DNA of 64,000 nt from an uncultured Chitinophagaceae bacterium (GTDB taxonomy: Bacteria > Bacteroidota > Bacteroidia > Chitinophagales > Chitinophagaceae). Below, piece after piece: positions 42,946-52,399 of this stretch. The stretch is taken from contig CALGAP010000006.1 in NCBI GenBank assembly GCA_937958995.1, positions 1-64,000 on the forward strand, given 5' to 3'. Under the pieces are notes generated by a model that ran no database searches, had not been told where the DNA came from, and saw only the letters and a list, made by a program, of their open reading frames with translations. The position numbers were made by a program, and so were the translations under genes. Position 1 is the stretch's first letter, and each line of letters opens with the position of its first letter.

Positions 42946-44862
42946 TTATTTCTTTATAAAAAACTGCAAAACTAAAAACACGAGTATGCTCAAAACCATC
43001 AGCAGCACATAGCTGCCCACCTGTCCGCTCTGCAGCAGTCGCACCTGGCGGCTGCTATAGTTCACCAGTTTACCCACGCCATTCACCAGCCAGTCGATAA
43101 ATTCTTTTTCTACAAATGAGTTCAGCACTTTCGCCAGCCAGTTTACCGGGCGAACGATCAGCCACTGGTAAAATTCATCCACATACCATTTATTCGCCAG
43201 TATTTTTCCAAAACCTGTGGGCTCTCCCAGCTCAGGATTCCTGCGATACCTGGCTGTAGCAACAAATATGGCGATGGCCGCACCAATCACGGTTACACCC
43301 ATCAGCAGATACTCGGTGCTATGCGAAATGGAGTGTGCTTCCATCTTTTCTGCAGAAGCTGCAAATACCGGCGCTAAGAAATCGCCGAGGGAATGCGCGC
43401 CGTGCATCAACACTTCAGGAATACCCACCCATCCGCCTATTACGCTCAGCACTGCCAGCACTATCAGCGGGATGGTCATCAGTGAAGGGCTTTCGTGTAA
43501 ATGATGTTTCTGCTCTTCTGTGCCGCGGAAGCTGCCGAGGAAGGTTGTGGCATACAAGCGGAACATATAAAAAGCAGTGAGCAATGCGCCGGCTGCACCC
43601 AGCACATAATATAAAGGATTCCTAAGGTATGCAGCCGCTAGTATTTCATCTTTTGAAAAGAAACCGGAGAAGGGCGGAATACCGGCAATGGCAATACAGC
43701 CCACCAGGAAGGTGATATGCGTAATGGGTAAGTATCTTTTCAATCCACCCATTTTGCGGATATCCTGCTCGTGGTGCATGGCATGAATTACCGAGCCTGC
43801 GCCGAGGAAGAGCAAGGCTTTGAAGAACGCGTGCGTCATTACATGAAACACGGCCCCGGTATAAGCGCCTACGCCAAGACCCAGGAACATATATCCCAAC
43901 TGGCTCACGGTAGAGTAGGCCAGTACTTTTTTAATATCGTTTTGTTTCAGCGCGATGGTAGCAGCCAGGATCGCTGTTGCCAGGCCAATGCCCGCCACTA
44001 CGGTCTGCGTGATGGCTGAACTGGTATATAAAATATTGCTGCGAGCCACCATATAGATACCCGCGGTCACCATGGTAGCCGCGTGAATCAGCGCCGATAC
44101 GGGAGTGGGACCAGCCATAGCATCGGGCAACCAGGTGTATAAGGGTATTTGCGCACTCTTGCCGGTGGCGCCCACAAAAAGTAACAAAGTGATGCCGGTG
44201 ATATCAACAGCGGTCAGATCACCCACCTTATCGAGCACACCGCCACTATCGGGTGTAGAGAAAGTAACGGTGCCCAACTTGGCGATCATCCAGAATATAG
44301 CGATCAAAAACCCCAGGTCACCAATGCGGTTCATGATGAAAGCTTTCTTGGCCGCATTATTATATTCTGTGTTTTTGAACCAATAGCCGATCAGTAAATA
44401 AGAACAGAGACCCACACCTTCCCAGCCGATGAAAAGGACGATATAGTTACTTCCCATCACCAGCAGCAGCATTGAAAACACGAAGAGGTTGAGGTAAGAA
44501 AAATAGCGCGCAAAATGCGGCGGCTCTTCTTCTTTCATATAGGCTGCTGAATAAACATGTATCAGGAAGCCCACGCCTGTAATGATCAGCAGGAATAACG
44601 ATGAAAGCTGGTCAACCAGGAAAGCAAATGGTATGGTGAGTTTATCAACCTCAATAAAATTGAAAAGATGCGCTACGCCTGTGTTGCCTTTCTTTACTTC
44701 GAGGAACAACAAAACGCTTACTACAAATGAAGCCAGTACGGCGCCGCTGCCGATGATACCGGTGAGCGGGCGCGACAAGGAATTTCTGAACAACCCATTC
44801 AGCAAAAAACCTGCGAGCGGAAACAAAGGAACGAGCCAGGCTAAGTCGATAATGTTGTTCAT
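42946..44862 (-). CDS. nuoL: NADH-quinone oxidoreductase subunit L
   Basis: The 638-residue protein is NuoL, with the N-terminal Proton_antipo_N domain, FIGWEGVGLCSYLLIGYWF near 145, the core motif PLYTWLPDAMAGPTPVSALIH near 230 (quoted in part: LPDAMAGPTPVSALIH) and KKVLAYSTVSQLGYM near 315. The long C-terminal part includes the lateral helix. Its ATG overlaps the nuoK stop by one base. Confidence 0.95.
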   Translation of the reverse strand: MNNIIDLAWLVPLFPLAGFLLNGLFRNSLSRPLTGIIGSGAVLASFVVSVLLFLEVKKGNTGVAHLFNFIEVDKLTIPFAFLVDQLSSLFLLIITGVGFLIHVYSAAYMKEEEPPHFARYFSYLNLFVFSMLLLVMGSNYIVLFIGWEGVGLCSYLLIGYWFKNTEYNNAAKKAFIMNRIGDLGFLIAIFWMIAKLGTVTFSTPDSGGVLDKVGDLTAVDITGITLLLFVGATGKSAQIPLYTWLPDAMAGPTPVSALIHAATMVTAGIYMVARSNILYTSSAITQTVVAGIGLATAILAATIALKQNDIKKVLAYSTVSQLGYMFLGLGVGAYTGAVFHVMTHAFFKALLFLGAGSVIHAMHHEQDIRKMGGLKRYLPITHITFLVGCIAIAGIPPFSGFFSKDEILAAAYLRNPLYYVLGAAGALLTAFYMFRLYATTFLGSFRGTEEQKHHLHESPSLMTIPLIVLAVLSVIGGWVGIPEVLMHGAHSLGDFLAPVFAASAEKMEAHSISHSTEYLLMGVTVIGAAIAIFVATARYRRNPELGEPTGFGKILANKWYVDEFYQWLIVRPVNWLAKVLNSFVEKEFIDWLVNGVGKLVNYSSRQVRLLQSGQVGSYVLLMVLSILVFLVLQFFIKK

Positions 44863-45191
44863 CAGTGCTTTAATCGGTTTAAGAAGTTTACATCCACGGA
44901 ATGTACGTTACGATACATCATCACTATGATGGCCAGTCCCACACTCACTTCCGCGGCGGCCACTACCATGATGAAGAACACGAATAGTTGTCCATCCACC
45001 CCCGCCGTCGCCACCTCGGCACCCTTTGCCGCATGATGCATTTTTGAAAAAGCCACCAGCAACAAATTCACCGCATTCAACATCAGCTCAATGCACATAA
45101 AGATGATGATGGCATTGCGCCTTGCCAGCACACCCACGATGCCGATGCAAAACAGCGCGATGGACAGTACGATATAGTATTCAATCTTCAT
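44862..45191 (-). CDS. nuoK: NADH-quinone oxidoreductase subunit K
   Basis: The 109-residue protein has three membrane segments and the NuoK signature FMCIELMLNAVNLLLVAF, including the conserved membrane Glu, and a second conserved Glu in AAAEVSVGLAIIV. It is part of the proton path. A 97-bp gap with inverted repeats separates it from nuoJ. Confidence 0.95.
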   Translation of the reverse strand: MKIEYYIVLSIALFCIGIVGVLARRNAIIIFMCIELMLNAVNLLLVAFSKMHHAAKGAEVATAGVDGQLFVFFIMVVAAAEVSVGLAIIVMMYRNVHSVDVNFLNRLKH

Positions 45192-45201
45192 GGTTGATAT
45201 T

Positions 45202-45292
45202 TTGAATATTGAATAAAGGAATTTGAACCAGGAATCCGGAATCTGAATGCACTCAATTCACATTCAAATTCGATTTCAAATTCAATATTCAA
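45202..45292. repeat. Inverted repeat between nuoJ and nuoK
   Basis: TTGAATATTGAA at 45202-45213 and TTCAATATTCAA at 45281-45292 are perfect 12-bp inverted arms, with further TTCAAATTC-type repeats between them. It resembles the AT-rich dispersed intergenic repeats common in this lineage, and may shape the nuo mRNA. Confidence 0.45.
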
Positions 45293-45804
45293 TTCTGTTC
45301 TTTCGCGTCTTTTTTACCTATCAATACAGTGCCGACCATCGCGCTCAGGAACAGTACGCTGCTGATTTCGAAGGGCACTACGTATTGGGTAAACAAGGCC
45401 TGGCCAAGATTTTTGATCAGGCCGATATTGCCGGTAACCATTTCGGTGGTTTGTCCTTTTACTTCAGCTTCTTTCAGTGCTGCCACCATTACCAGCAACA
45501 GGCAGCCGCCCGACACCACGCCGGCCAGCTTCATCCATTTATTTTTCTGCGGCTCCGTCTCCGCGTTCAGGTTCATCAACATGATCACGAAAAGGAATAG
45601 CACCATAATGGCGCCCGCATATACTATAATATTTACGATTGCGATAAACTGCGCATTCAGCATAAAGTAATGCCCGGAGATGGCAAAGAAGGTAATGATC
45701 AGCCAGAGTACGCTATGCACGGGGTTGCGGCTGATAACCACCATCACCGCGCTGCCAAGGGCCAGCGCACTCAAGAAGAAAAATAAAACCTGGGTAATAC
45801 TCAT
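45289..45804 (-). CDS. nuoJ: NADH-quinone oxidoreductase subunit J
   Basis: The 171-residue protein has five membrane segments and the NuoJ motif NIIVYAGAIMVLFLFVIMLMN near 60-80 (the conserved core VYAGAIMVLFLFV). It is a membrane-arm subunit of complex I. It follows nuoI by 18 bp. Confidence 0.95.
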   Translation of the reverse strand: MSITQVLFFFLSALALGSAVMVVISRNPVHSVLWLIITFFAISGHYFMLNAQFIAIVNIIVYAGAIMVLFLFVIMLMNLNAETEPQKNKWMKLAGVVSGGCLLLVMVAALKEAEVKGQTTEMVTGNIGLIKNLGQALFTQYVVPFEISSVLFLSAMVGTVLIGKKDAKEQN

Positions 45805-45822
45805 CGCAGCTTGTTGGTTATT

Positions 45823-46380
45823 TTAATTGGCCGATTGCTTTTGTTTTGCCCTGTTTCCCAATGCCTTCCTGTATTCTTCCGGTTGCTCAATGGGATGGGG
45901 TATCAGCAAATCCTGTTTTTTATAAATCAATCCTTCACGCTTATAATTCGAGCGCGCAAAAGTCTCACTCAGATAAATCGCATCTTTCGGGCAAGCCTCT
46001 TCGCACAACCCGCAGAATATGCAGCGCAACATATTGATTTCATATTTCGCCGCATACTTTTCTTCGCGGTACAGGTGCTCTTCGCCCGGCTTGCGCTCAG
46101 CCGCTTCCATGGTAATAGCTTCTGCCGGACAAGCTACGGCGCAAAGTCCGCAGGCTGTACAACGCTCACGGCCCTGCTCGTCGCGGTTCAGCACATGCAG
46201 GCCACGAAATACCGGACTGAACGGACGTTGCTGCTCCGGGTATTGAATCGTCGCCTTCTTTTTGAACATATGCCGCAAGGTGATCATCATGCCCTTAAAA
46301 ATATTGACCACATACAGACGCTCTGCAAGTGTCATGGGCCTGCGGTCTACCGGTTTTGCTCTGTTTGTTAATGTTTGCAT
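45823..46380 (-). CDS. nuoI: NADH-quinone oxidoreductase subunit I
   Basis: The 185-residue protein carries two ferredoxin-type 4Fe-4S sites, CTACGLCAVACP near 79 and CIFCGLCEEACP near 122, which hold clusters N6a and N6b. It passes electrons towards NuoB. It is 91 bp downstream of nuoH. Confidence 0.96.
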   Translation of the reverse strand: MQTLTNRAKPVDRRPMTLAERLYVVNIFKGMMITLRHMFKKKATIQYPEQQRPFSPVFRGLHVLNRDEQGRERCTACGLCAVACPAEAITMEAAERKPGEEHLYREEKYAAKYEINMLRCIFCGLCEEACPKDAIYLSETFARSNYKREGLIYKKQDLLIPHPIEQPEEYRKALGNRAKQKQSAN

Positions 46381-46471
46381 TTACGCTTCGTTTTCTAGCT
46401 CACTAAATGATTTTTATCTACTGCCAGCGCCACCTTTTTTCAATCCGCAAAAGTATTTTTTTATCAATAAT

Positions 46472-47536
46472 TTACCCGATAATTCCTGTGAGCACCAGCA
46501 ACGATACCAGCACCATGTTGACAAGCGCCAGCGGTATCATTACTTTCCAGCCCAGGTTCATCAGCTGGTCGTAGCGGAAGCGCGGAATGGTCCAGCGCAC
46601 CCACATAAACAGGAAGATGAAGAAGCCGGTCTTCAGGAACAGTACCAGGCACTGTATCAATGCCGTCCAGTTCTGGCCGATGCTTTCCACCAATCCTGCA
46701 TCGCTCACAAAGGGTATATCGTAGCCACCAAAGAATAAAGTTGCCATTACCACGCTGCTGATAAACATGTTGATGTATTCAGCAAAGAGGTAGAAACCCA
46801 GTTTCATTGAACTATATTCCTGGTGATAACCAAAGTTCAGTTCATTTTCTGCTTCGGGCAGGTCAAACGGTGTGCGGTTACATTCTGCAAAAGCACATAC
46901 CAGGAATATGAAAAATCCCAGCGGGTTCAACAGCACATAATAAATGCTGTCTACCTGCCCTCCCACAATCACACTCATTTTCAAAGAACCTGTAATGATC
47001 AGCATCGAGATCAGCGAAAGACCCATCGGCAATTCATAAGAGATCACCTGCGAAGCGCCGCGCAAGGCAGCCAGTAGGGAGAACTTATTGTTCGAAGCCC
47101 AGCCGCCGATCATAATACCATACACACCCATGCTCACTACACCGAAGATGAACAATACACCGATATTGATATCTGCAATCTGCAGGTTCACCTGCCGGCC
47201 AAATACTTCAACGCTGCTACCCCAGGGTATTACAGCCGAAGTCATCATAGCAGTCAGCATGGCCAGGGAAGGACCCAGCACGAACAAAAATTTGTTGGCC
47301 GTGTTGGGAACAATTTCTTCTTTAAAAAACAGCTTCAGACCATCGGCCAGCGGTTGCAGTATGCCGAAAGGTCCTGCACGGTTAGGACCGCGGCGGTCTT
47401 GCATAAAGGCTGCCACCTTGCGTTCCGCATAAGTCTCATACATCGCAATGAACAACGAAAGGCCAATCACCACGCTGATCAGGATCGCTTTTTCTAACAA
47501 GAATGCCCAGTCTATTACTAACAGTACAGGGTTCAT
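46472..47536 (-). CDS. nuoH: NADH-quinone oxidoreductase subunit H
   Basis: The 354-residue membrane protein is NuoH, with YAERKVAAFMQDRRGPNRAG near 30, which forms part of the quinone chamber entrance, and ECNRTPFDLPEAENELN near 220. About eight membrane segments are evident. It joins the peripheral and membrane arms. Confidence 0.96.
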   Translation of the reverse strand: MNPVLLVIDWAFLLEKAILISVVIGLSLFIAMYETYAERKVAAFMQDRRGPNRAGPFGILQPLADGLKLFFKEEIVPNTANKFLFVLGPSLAMLTAMMTSAVIPWGSSVEVFGRQVNLQIADINIGVLFIFGVVSMGVYGIMIGGWASNNKFSLLAALRGASQVISYELPMGLSLISMLIITGSLKMSVIVGGQVDSIYYVLLNPLGFFIFLVCAFAECNRTPFDLPEAENELNFGYHQEYSSMKLGFYLFAEYINMFISSVVMATLFFGGYDIPFVSDAGLVESIGQNWTALIQCLVLFLKTGFFIFLFMWVRWTIPRFRYDQLMNLGWKVMIPLALVNMVLVSLLVLTGIIG

Positions 47537-47554
47537 CGTGCTGTTTTGGTATAA

Positions 47555-48634
47555 TTACTTATTAAAATCGTCCGAATGAGCCGGTCCCGGCAATTCGGAT
47601 AAATGTATTTCGGGTTTGTTTACGTCGCTTATATCGTGAATGTTCAACGTAATCTTCGGCGGGCGGCCCATAATCTGGGGCAGCTTTTCCTCGGGCTTCG
47701 CCACATTCACGTAGTGATTGGCTGAGATCACCGAATGCCTGCTCACCCTGGTGGGTCCTTCAATCACCCAGTCACTGGTTTTCTTTTTCTCAAAACGACA
47801 TTCATTACAGATCCAGTCATGCACTTCGCCCCACTGGTCTTTGCGACCGGTAACGCGAAATACCTCATCGCCGCGATACCACAGGGTCACCTTGCCGGCG
47901 CATTTGGGACAATCGCGGTGTGCATCCACGGGTTTCAGGAACCATACACGGTTTTTGAAGCGGAAGGTCTTATCGGTAAGCGCACCCACCGGGCACACAT
48001 CAATCACGTTGCCGATGAAATCGTTATCGAGCGCTTTCTCGATATAGGTGGCAATCTCAGCATGATCGCCACGATCGAGTACGCCGTGAACGCGTTTATT
48101 CGTTACCTGGTCGGCTACATACACGCAACGGTAGCAAAGAATGCAGCGCGTCATGTGCAGTTGTATATAGGGCCCCAGGTCATGTTTTTCGAATGTGCGG
48201 CGTTGGAATTCATAGCGGGTACCTGCTTTGCCGTGCTCGTAGCTGAGGTCTTGCAGGTGACATTCACCGGCCTGGTCGCAGATGGGGCAATCGAGCGGGT
48301 GATTGATCAGCAAAAATTCCACTACACCGTTGCGCGCGTCCAGTACGCGTTCGCTGGTTATATTTTTCACCACCATTCCATCCATCACATTGGTGCGACA
48401 GCTGGCCACCAGTTTGGGCATTGGCCGCGGGTCGGCCGTAGAACCCTGCGCTACTTCCACCAGGCAGGTACGGCATTTACCACCACTACCCTTCAGCTTG
48501 CTGTAGTAGCACATGGCAGGCGGCGCCACATCACCACCAATCATGCGCGCAGCATTCAGGATGGTAGTGCCGGGCTCCACCTCAATGGTGATGTTGTCGA
48601 TGGTGACCTTAAATAATTTCTTTTCTTCAGCCAT
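47555..48634 (-). CDS. nuoG: NADH-quinone oxidoreductase subunit G, short form
   Basis: The 359-residue protein has the 2Fe-2S domain (KCRTCLVEVAQG near 55), the His-Cys3 site (CPICDQAGECHLQD near 115), two 4Fe-4S motifs (CILCYRC near 162 and CPVGAL near 212) and a CPKC...CNEC segment near 240-280. It lacks the large molybdopterin-like domain of the E. coli protein, as is usual in Bacteroidetes. It conducts electrons from NuoF to NuoI. Confidence 0.93.
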   Translation of the reverse strand: MAEEKKLFKVTIDNITIEVEPGTTILNAARMIGGDVAPPAMCYYSKLKGSGGKCRTCLVEVAQGSTADPRPMPKLVASCRTNVMDGMVVKNITSERVLDARNGVVEFLLINHPLDCPICDQAGECHLQDLSYEHGKAGTRYEFQRRTFEKHDLGPYIQLHMTRCILCYRCVYVADQVTNKRVHGVLDRGDHAEIATYIEKALDNDFIGNVIDVCPVGALTDKTFRFKNRVWFLKPVDAHRDCPKCAGKVTLWYRGDEVFRVTGRKDQWGEVHDWICNECRFEKKKTSDWVIEGPTRVSRHSVISANHYVNVAKPEEKLPQIMGRPPKITLNIHDISDVNKPEIHLSELPGPAHSDDFNK

Positions 48635-48664
48635 AATCTTTCGTTTCTCGCGAGGAGAATTTTG

Positions 48665-48724
48665 TTCGCGCCAAGGCGCTAAGGCACAAACTAATACCTG
48701 GCGTCTTTGCGCCTTAGTGCGAAA
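48665..48724. repeat. Imperfect inverted repeat between nuoF and nuoG
   Basis: TTCGCGCCAAGGCGCTAAGG (48665) and the complement of TTTCGCACTAAGGCGCAAAG (48705-48724) pair imperfectly over about 21 bp. Words like CTTTGCGCCTTAG are a familiar dispersed intergenic repeat of Bacteroidetes. It may be a miniature element or an mRNA processing signal within the nuo operon. Confidence 0.5.
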
Positions 48725-48730
48725 TATTTC

Positions 48731-50080
48731 CTACGCTGTTGCCTTTATCGGCTCAGCATAATTCGCTAATCCATAATTTCTCTTCAAACACTCTTCCCTG
48801 TTTGTCACATGCCATTCAAACTCGTCGCGGAAATGGCGGATGGCAGCAGCCACAGGCCATGCAGCCGCATCGCCCAGCGGGCAAATGGTATTGCCCTCGA
48901 TCCTGCGCTGTATATCCCACAACAGGTCGATATCGCTCATCTTGCCTTTTCCGTATTCGATGTTTTTGAGAATTTTTTCCATCCAGCCTGTGCCTTCGCG
49001 ACAGGGAGAGCACTGGCCGCAGCTTTCATGACGATAAAAGCGCGCCAGCGTTAAAGTATGACGCACCACGCACTGGTCTTCGTCCAGTACAATAAATCCG
49101 CCCGAACCCATCATAGAGCCAGTCTGGAATCCTCCGTCGGCCAGGCTTTCGTAGTTCATCATGCGTGTTTCGCCCTTGGCGGTCTTCAATAATAAGTTGG
49201 CCGGCAAAATGGGCACCGACGATCCGCCCGGTATGCAGGCTTTCAGCCTTTTACCATTGGCGATACCGCCGCAATATTCATCGCTGTAAATAAATTCTTC
49301 TACAGAAATCGTCATATCAATCTCGTACACGCCGGGCTTGTTAATATTGCCGCATGCCGAGATGAGTTTGGTGCCTGTTGATTTTCCCACGCCAATCTTT
49401 GCGTATTCTTCTCCGCCCATATTGATGATGGGTACCACGGCGGCGAGGGTTTCAACATTGTTTACCACGGTGGGACAATCCCACAAGCCTTTTACCGCAG
49501 GGAATGGGGGCTTAATGCGCGGATTACCTCTTTTACCTTCCAGTGACTCTATCAGCGCGGTTTCTTCGCCGCAGATATAGGCGCCGGCGCCGCGGTGTAC
49601 ATAAATCTCTAAATTGAATCCACTGCCTTTGATATTATTTCCGAGCCAGCCATTTTTTTTGGCTTCTGCAACAGCCTGCTCCAGTATATCTACTATCCAC
49701 GCGTATTCGCCGCGGATATATATGTAGGTACGGTTCGAACCTAATGCATAAGAAGAAACGATCAGTCCCTCGATCAGCAAATGCGGGATATGCTCCATCA
49801 GGTAGCGGTCTTTGAAAGTACCGGGCTCCGATTCGTCGGCATTGCACACCAGGTAGCGGGGCACGCCTTCGGGTTTCGCCAGAAAGCTCCACTTCATACC
49901 TGTAGGGAAACCGGCACCGCCACGGCCGCGAAGACCAGATTTCTTCACCTGGTCGGTCACTTCATCGGGCGTCATCTTCAGCGCCTTCTCCACGGCAGCA
50001 TAACCGCCTTCACGACGGTAGGTGTCGTAATAGCGGATGCCCTCTATGTGCGCTTTTTCTAATAATAATTTTCTTCCCAT
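48731..50080 (-). CDS. nuoF: NADH-quinone oxidoreductase subunit F
   Basis: The 449-residue protein binds NADH and FMN: GLRGRGGAGFPTGMKW near 50, GAGAYICGEETALIESLEG near 165, and the 4Fe-4S motif ESCGQCSPCREGTGW near 345. Met at 50080 (MGRKLLLEKAH) is preferred to an upstream one at 50104, since the earlier residues are atypical. It is the electron entry subunit of complex I. Confidence 0.95.
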   Translation of the reverse strand: MGRKLLLEKAHIEGIRYYDTYRREGGYAAVEKALKMTPDEVTDQVKKSGLRGRGGAGFPTGMKWSFLAKPEGVPRYLVCNADESEPGTFKDRYLMEHIPHLLIEGLIVSSYALGSNRTYIYIRGEYAWIVDILEQAVAEAKKNGWLGNNIKGSGFNLEIYVHRGAGAYICGEETALIESLEGKRGNPRIKPPFPAVKGLWDCPTVVNNVETLAAVVPIINMGGEEYAKIGVGKSTGTKLISACGNINKPGVYEIDMTISVEEFIYSDEYCGGIANGKRLKACIPGGSSVPILPANLLLKTAKGETRMMNYESLADGGFQTGSMMGSGGFIVLDEDQCVVRHTLTLARFYRHESCGQCSPCREGTGWMEKILKNIEYGKGKMSDIDLLWDIQRRIEGNTICPLGDAAAWPVAAAIRHFRDEFEWHVTNREECLKRNYGLANYAEPIKATA

Positions 50081-50129
50081 TGCTTTATGATGTAAAGACC
50101 GCATGAGGTCTTATTACAAACGTTTATTA

Positions 50130-50627
50130 CTAATTTCCGGCAGCCGCATTTCTCCTGCACTCTTCTATAATCTGGTCCACCTTCTCTTTTGTGAGGTGCT
50201 CGCGGTAATGTTTGCCCAGCTGCATCATCGGCGCATAACCGCAGGCTCCGAGGCATTCCACTGTTTTCAGGGTAAACATTCCATCGGCTGTGGTCTCACC
50301 GGGTTTGATGCCCAGTTTGTCTTCGATGTATTTAATAATATCGTCACTTCCTCTCAGCATGCAGGGACCGGTCTGGCACACTTCGAACATGTATTTGCCC
50401 ACCGGTTTCAGGTTGTACATGGAGTAAAACGTGGCTACTTCATACACTTCTATTGGTTCCAGTTTCAACAAGGAGGCCACATAATCCATAGTCTCCACGC
50501 TCAGCCATCCTCCAAACTCCTGCTGCGCCAGGTGCAGCACCGGCAGCAAAGCGCTTTTCTGCTTGCCCTCGGGGTAGCGCGCTATGATCTCGTTTACTTT
50601 TGCCAGTTTCTCTGCTGAAAATTCCAT
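50130..50627 (-). CDS. nuoE: NADH-quinone oxidoreductase subunit E
   Basis: The 165-residue protein has the thioredoxin-like 2Fe-2S fold with CQTGPCMLRG near 87 and CLGACGYAP near 128. It starts at MEFSAEKL (50627), 10 bp after the nuoD stop; a longer frame from 50660 would overlap nuoD. It forms the NADH-oxidising part with NuoF. Confidence 0.94.
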   Translation of the reverse strand: MEFSAEKLAKVNEIIARYPEGKQKSALLPVLHLAQQEFGGWLSVETMDYVASLLKLEPIEVYEVATFYSMYNLKPVGKYMFEVCQTGPCMLRGSDDIIKYIEDKLGIKPGETTADGMFTLKTVECLGACGYAPMMQLGKHYREHLTKEKVDQIIEECRRNAAAGN

Positions 50628-50637
50628 AACGATTTTA

Positions 50638-51873
50638 TTAAGCATCCATTTCTCCGGCAATCAGGTTCAGCGACGACATGGTAATGATGGCATCGCTCAA
50701 CATTGATCCTTTCGTTAACTCTTCGTATGCCTGGTAATATATAAAACAGGGACGGCGGAAATGCAGCCTGTACGGTGTGCGGCCGCCATCGCTGATCAGG
50801 TAAAATCCCAGTTCACCATTTGCGCCTTCCACACAATGATATACTTCACCTTTCGGCATATCAATTTCACCCATGATGATCTTGAAGTGCCATATCAGCG
50901 CTTCCATCTTGGTGTACACATCTTCCTTGGGCGGCAGGTAGTATTCAGGCACATCGGCATGATACACTTCTGCTTCCGCGCCTTTAAATTCCTGCACCTT
51001 GCGGTAAGCCTGCTCAATGATGCGCAGCGACTGCCACATTTCCTGGTTGCGCACCAGGAAACGATCGTAGCAATCGCCTGTGCTGCCCACGGGTATATCA
51101 AATTCAAAATCTTCGTAGCTGCTGTATGGGCTGTGTACGCGCACGTCGTAGTCAACGCCGGCTGCGCGCAGGTTAGGACCTGTAAAACCATAGTTCAACG
51201 CACGCTCTGCGCTGATGGGACCGACGCCGATGGTGCGCTCCATGAATATGCGGTTGCGGGTAAACAGGTTCTCAAATTCTTTCAGCACCTTAGGATATTC
51301 CTTCAGGAATTTCTCGATTTTTTGAAATGCTGTATCGGAGAAATTTCTTTCAAAACCACCGATGCGCCCGATGTTGGTGGTAAGGCGCGAGCCGCAGACT
51401 TCTTCGTAAATCTCGTAAATCAGTTCGCGGTATTGCATCACGTACAGGAAGCCGGTATAAGCGCCGGTATCCACGCCCACAATACTGTTGCAGATGAGGT
51501 GGTCGGCAATGCGCGCCAGTTCCATGATGATCACGCGGAGGTAGTCAACGCGCTTGGGCGTTTTCACACCTAATAATTTCTCGCAGGTAAGATGCCAACC
51601 CATATTGTTGATGGGCGCCGAGCAGTAGTTCAGGCGGTCGGTCAGCGGCGTGATCTGGTACAAAGGCCTGCGCTCCGCAATTTTTTCGAAGGCGCGATGG
51701 ATATACCCTACGGTTTGGTCGGCAGACACTATACGTTCGCCATCCAGCTCAAGTATATTCTGAAATACGCCATGCGTGGCAGGATGCGTAGGGCCCAGGT
51801 TCAGCGTGGTAGTTTGTTTACCAATTGAGCCCTCAGGCAGTTTAATATGTTGGTGCTGCAGTATGTCAGACAT
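50638..51873 (-). CDS. nuoD: NADH-quinone oxidoreductase subunit D
   Basis: The 411-residue protein is NuoD (49-kDa subunit), with LGPTHPATHGV near 27, which includes the quinone-site His, GYIHRAFEKIAE near 57, and the C-terminal DAIITMSSLNLIAGEMD. It forms the quinone-binding site with NuoB. It is separate from NuoC, unlike in E. coli. Confidence 0.96.
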   Translation of the reverse strand: MSDILQHQHIKLPEGSIGKQTTTLNLGPTHPATHGVFQNILELDGERIVSADQTVGYIHRAFEKIAERRPLYQITPLTDRLNYCSAPINNMGWHLTCEKLLGVKTPKRVDYLRVIIMELARIADHLICNSIVGVDTGAYTGFLYVMQYRELIYEIYEEVCGSRLTTNIGRIGGFERNFSDTAFQKIEKFLKEYPKVLKEFENLFTRNRIFMERTIGVGPISAERALNYGFTGPNLRAAGVDYDVRVHSPYSSYEDFEFDIPVGSTGDCYDRFLVRNQEMWQSLRIIEQAYRKVQEFKGAEAEVYHADVPEYYLPPKEDVYTKMEALIWHFKIIMGEIDMPKGEVYHCVEGANGELGFYLISDGGRTPYRLHFRRPCFIYYQAYEELTKGSMLSDAIITMSSLNLIAGEMDA

Positions 51874-51884
51874 GTACGATCGAT

Positions 51885-52388
51885 TTATCTTCCAAACATC
51901 TCATCATCTTTATCTAACCTGGTTTGTTCTTCCAGCGGATATTCTTTGCGCATCGGGAAATAATCCATTTCATCCACGTTCAATATCCTTTTCAGGTTGG
52001 GATGACCCACGAAGTTAACGCCATAAAAATCATAAGTCTCTCTTTCCATCCAGTTGGCGGCGGCAAAAAGGGCGGTGGCGCTAAAAACATCAGGCTTTTC
52101 TATGGGCGCATAAACTTTGAAGCGTACGCGAACGTTGTCGATCATATTATGCAGGTGATACACCACGCATAGTTCGCGGCCGGCGTTATCGGGATAGTGC
52201 ACAGCCTGCAGGTCGGTGAGGAAGCGAAATTTCAGTTCTTCATCATCGTACAGAAACTGCAGCACTTTCAGGTTTAAGTCTTTTGGCGCTTCAAACGTGA
52301 GCATGCCATAGGGTTCTTCGAAGCTGCTTACCTGGTCGCCGAATTTTTCGGTGAGCCTTTGCCTGATATGTTCGTTGGTCAAAGCCAT
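51885..52388 (-). CDS. nuoC: NADH-quinone oxidoreductase subunit C
   Basis: The 167-residue protein is NuoC (30-kDa subunit), with NWMERETYDFYGVNFVGHPN near 110 and YPLEEQTRL at the end. It is 11 bp before nuoD and is a peripheral-arm subunit. Confidence 0.95.
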   Translation of the reverse strand: MALTNEHIRQRLTEKFGDQVSSFEEPYGMLTFEAPKDLNLKVLQFLYDDEELKFRFLTDLQAVHYPDNAGRELCVVYHLHNMIDNVRVRFKVYAPIEKPDVFSATALFAAANWMERETYDFYGVNFVGHPNLKRILNVDEMDYFPMRKEYPLEEQTRLDKDDEMFGR

Positions 52389-52399
52389 TTCTTAATAAT

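Noticed and set aside
47555..48634. NuoG as a truncated pseudogene
   Set aside because: Short NuoG without the molybdopterin-like domain is usual in Bacteroidetes, and all cluster cysteines are present.
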